A DNA stretch of 64,000 bases from Actinomadura alba (GTDB lineage Bacteria > Actinomycetota > Actinomycetes > Streptosporangiales > Streptosporangiaceae): contig NZ_JABVEC010000006.1 in the NCBI RefSeq assembly GCF_014323705.1, forward strand, positions 186,001 through 250,000, written 5' to 3'. The position numbers and the translations under genes were made by a program. A model generated the notes under the pieces. The model was not told the DNA's origin, made no database searches, and saw only the letters and a list, made by a program, of their open reading frames with translations. Positions 63,010-64,000 of this stretch are shown in pieces (position 1 is the stretch's first letter; every line of letters begins with the position of its first letter).

Positions 63010-64000
63010 TCAGAGGGCCGCCTCGGCCTTCGCTGAGCGCGCGGCGTCGTCGGCCTCGGTGCTGGAGAAGGTGGTGCCGCCGCGGACCAGCAGGGGCAGT
63101 GGCGCGATCACGAGGACCAGGAGCGCTCCGGCGACGAGCACGTCGCGGGTGCCGAGTGCGCCGACGACGACACCGGCGAGAGCGAAGCCGAGTGGCGTCA
63201 GCCCGTCACTCCCGAGCCAGTCGAGGGCCAGGACGCGGCCGAGCAGGTGGTCGGGCACGTCCTGCTGGATCGCCGTCATCCAGAGGATCTCGAAGATGGT
63301 GAGTCCCATGCCCGCGATGGCCCAGCACAGCACGACACCCGGAAGCGGCAGGAAGGCCAGCGACATCATCGCCCCGAAGATGGTCATCACTCCGAGAGCC
63401 CCCACGACGCCGGGACGGCCGGTACGGATCCTGCTGCCGAGCAGGGCGCCGAGGATCGATCCAACCCCGAGGGCGGTGAACGCGGCACCGTAGGCCTGGG
63501 GGCCGCCCAGGCGTTCTTCCGCCACGATCGGGGCGGCGACGATCGCGGGAGCCATGACGAAGCCCATGACCAGCGTGGACATACAGATCGACGCGGCGAG
63601 CCAAGGCCGCACCCGGATCGCTTGTACCCCCTCGGTGAAGTCGCGGGCACCACGTCGGAGCAGACCCGCCTCGGCGGCTCCGGCCTTCTCCGTACTCGCG
63701 TGTTCTCTTATCAGCGACAGTGTCGCGAGGCTGGCGGCGAACGTCGCGACATCGATCCACAGGGCGATCCCCGCCCCGTGGGTGGCGATGACGACGCCCG
63801 CGAGCGAGGGTCCGATGACGATGGCGATGTACTGCGACAGCGAGGTGAGCGCGTTGCCGGCCTGCAGATGGCTTCGGGGGAGGACCCGCGGCAGCGCCGC
63901 GCGGTAGGCGGGCTGGAACATGCCCTCGGCCGCGCCGATGCCGACGATCGCGCCGATGAAGACCGGCCACGGCAGGGTCGCCGGGGCGAAGGCGATGATG
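63010..64000 (-). CDS. MFS transporter (partial, start beyond the window)
   Basis: The last ~330 residues of a major facilitator superfamily protein run off the right edge. They show MFS helices, including the FQPAYRAALPRVLPRSHLQA region and IVIGPSLAGVVIATHGAG, and a QQDVPDHLLGRVLALDWLGS motif of the EntS/MFS_3-type exporters. The substrate is unknown. The 5' end is outside the window. Confidence 0.85.
   Translation of the reverse strand, partial: IIAFAPATLPWPVFIGAIVGIGAAEGMFQPAYRAALPRVLPRSHLQAGNALTSLSQYIAIVIGPSLAGVVIATHGAGIALWIDVATFAASLATLSLIREHASTEKAGAAEAGLLRRGARDFTEGVQAIRVRPWLAASICMSTLVMGFVMAPAIVAAPIVAEERLGGPQAYGAAFTALGVGSILGALLGSRIRTGRPGVVGALGVMTIFGAMMSLAFLPLPGVVLCWAIAGMGLTIFEILWMTAIQQDVPDHLLGRVLALDWLGSDGLTPLGFALAGVVVGALGTRDVLVAGALLVLVIAPLPLLVRGGTTFSSTEADDAARSAKAEAAL

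Overview
The window is high-GC actinobacterial chromosome. Genes are densely packed, GTG and TTG starts are common, and many genes are coupled by ATGA or GTGA overlaps. A complete mce lipid-import operon, a type VII secretion (ESX) locus, a WS/DGAT acyltransferase, a LigB/LigC-like DNA ligase and a tandem glycine riboswitch together suggest a filamentous actinomycete, perhaps Streptosporangiales/Thermomonosporaceae. That placement is an inference; no rRNA or other taxonomic marker is present.

Layout. 1-7.5 kb is accessory-looking: an AbiEi/DUF559 gene bracketed by 23-bp direct repeats, more copies of that repeat, an ArsR gene coupled to a frameshifted SRPBCC gene, two genes of an otherwise absent Asp23-type locus, a secreted SGNH hydrolase, an AbiE-like toxin-antitoxin pair with a perfect operator palindrome, and an ECF sigma factor with its CU044_5270-type partner. 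7.5-12.1 kb is a one-carbon/serine cluster (gcvT-gcvH-glyA-sdaA) behind a tandem glycine riboswitch, which would turn excess glycine into serine and then pyruvate. 12.2-24.5 kb holds single genes: an S2P-type protease, a cysteine synthase-family PLP enzyme, a GrpB-family protein, a DNA ligase, a candidate small RNA, a chimeric pseudogene, a Baeyer-Villiger-type monooxygenase beside two TetR genes, a lysozyme-like secreted protein and a MarR regulator. 24.7-34.1 kb is the mce operon (yrbEA, yrbEB, mceA-F and an Mce-associated protein). 34.1-47.3 kb is mixed metabolism and regulation: a TauD-type dioxygenase, an S4 ribosomal protein gene behind an iron-box-like site, an old-yellow-enzyme reductase with a divergent MarR, a Cys/Met-metabolism lyase, an AAA ATPase, an acyltransferase, a DppA-type peptidase, a HicA-like/HTH gene pair, WS/DGAT, uracil-DNA glycosylase, a heme-oxygenase-fold protein and a flavoprotein.

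47.2-63.0 kb is the ESX locus. It has EccC with two co-translated unknown genes, a ParA/MinD-like ATPase, EccD, a membrane-anchored TNT-domain protein and two WXG100-like genes. Facing them are small secreted-type genes, a large polymorphic toxin with a C-terminal ADP-ribosyltransferase-like domain, and a following gene with a duplicated domain that is the best immunity candidate. EccB, EccE and a mycosin are not in the window. A partial MFS transporter runs off the right edge.

How the parts fit: the ESX genes look like one secretion machine with its toxin-type cargo. The mce operon is a separate envelope lipid uptake system. The first 7 kb and 18.8-20 kb show the clearest signs of rearrangement (repeats, frameshifts, gene fragments).
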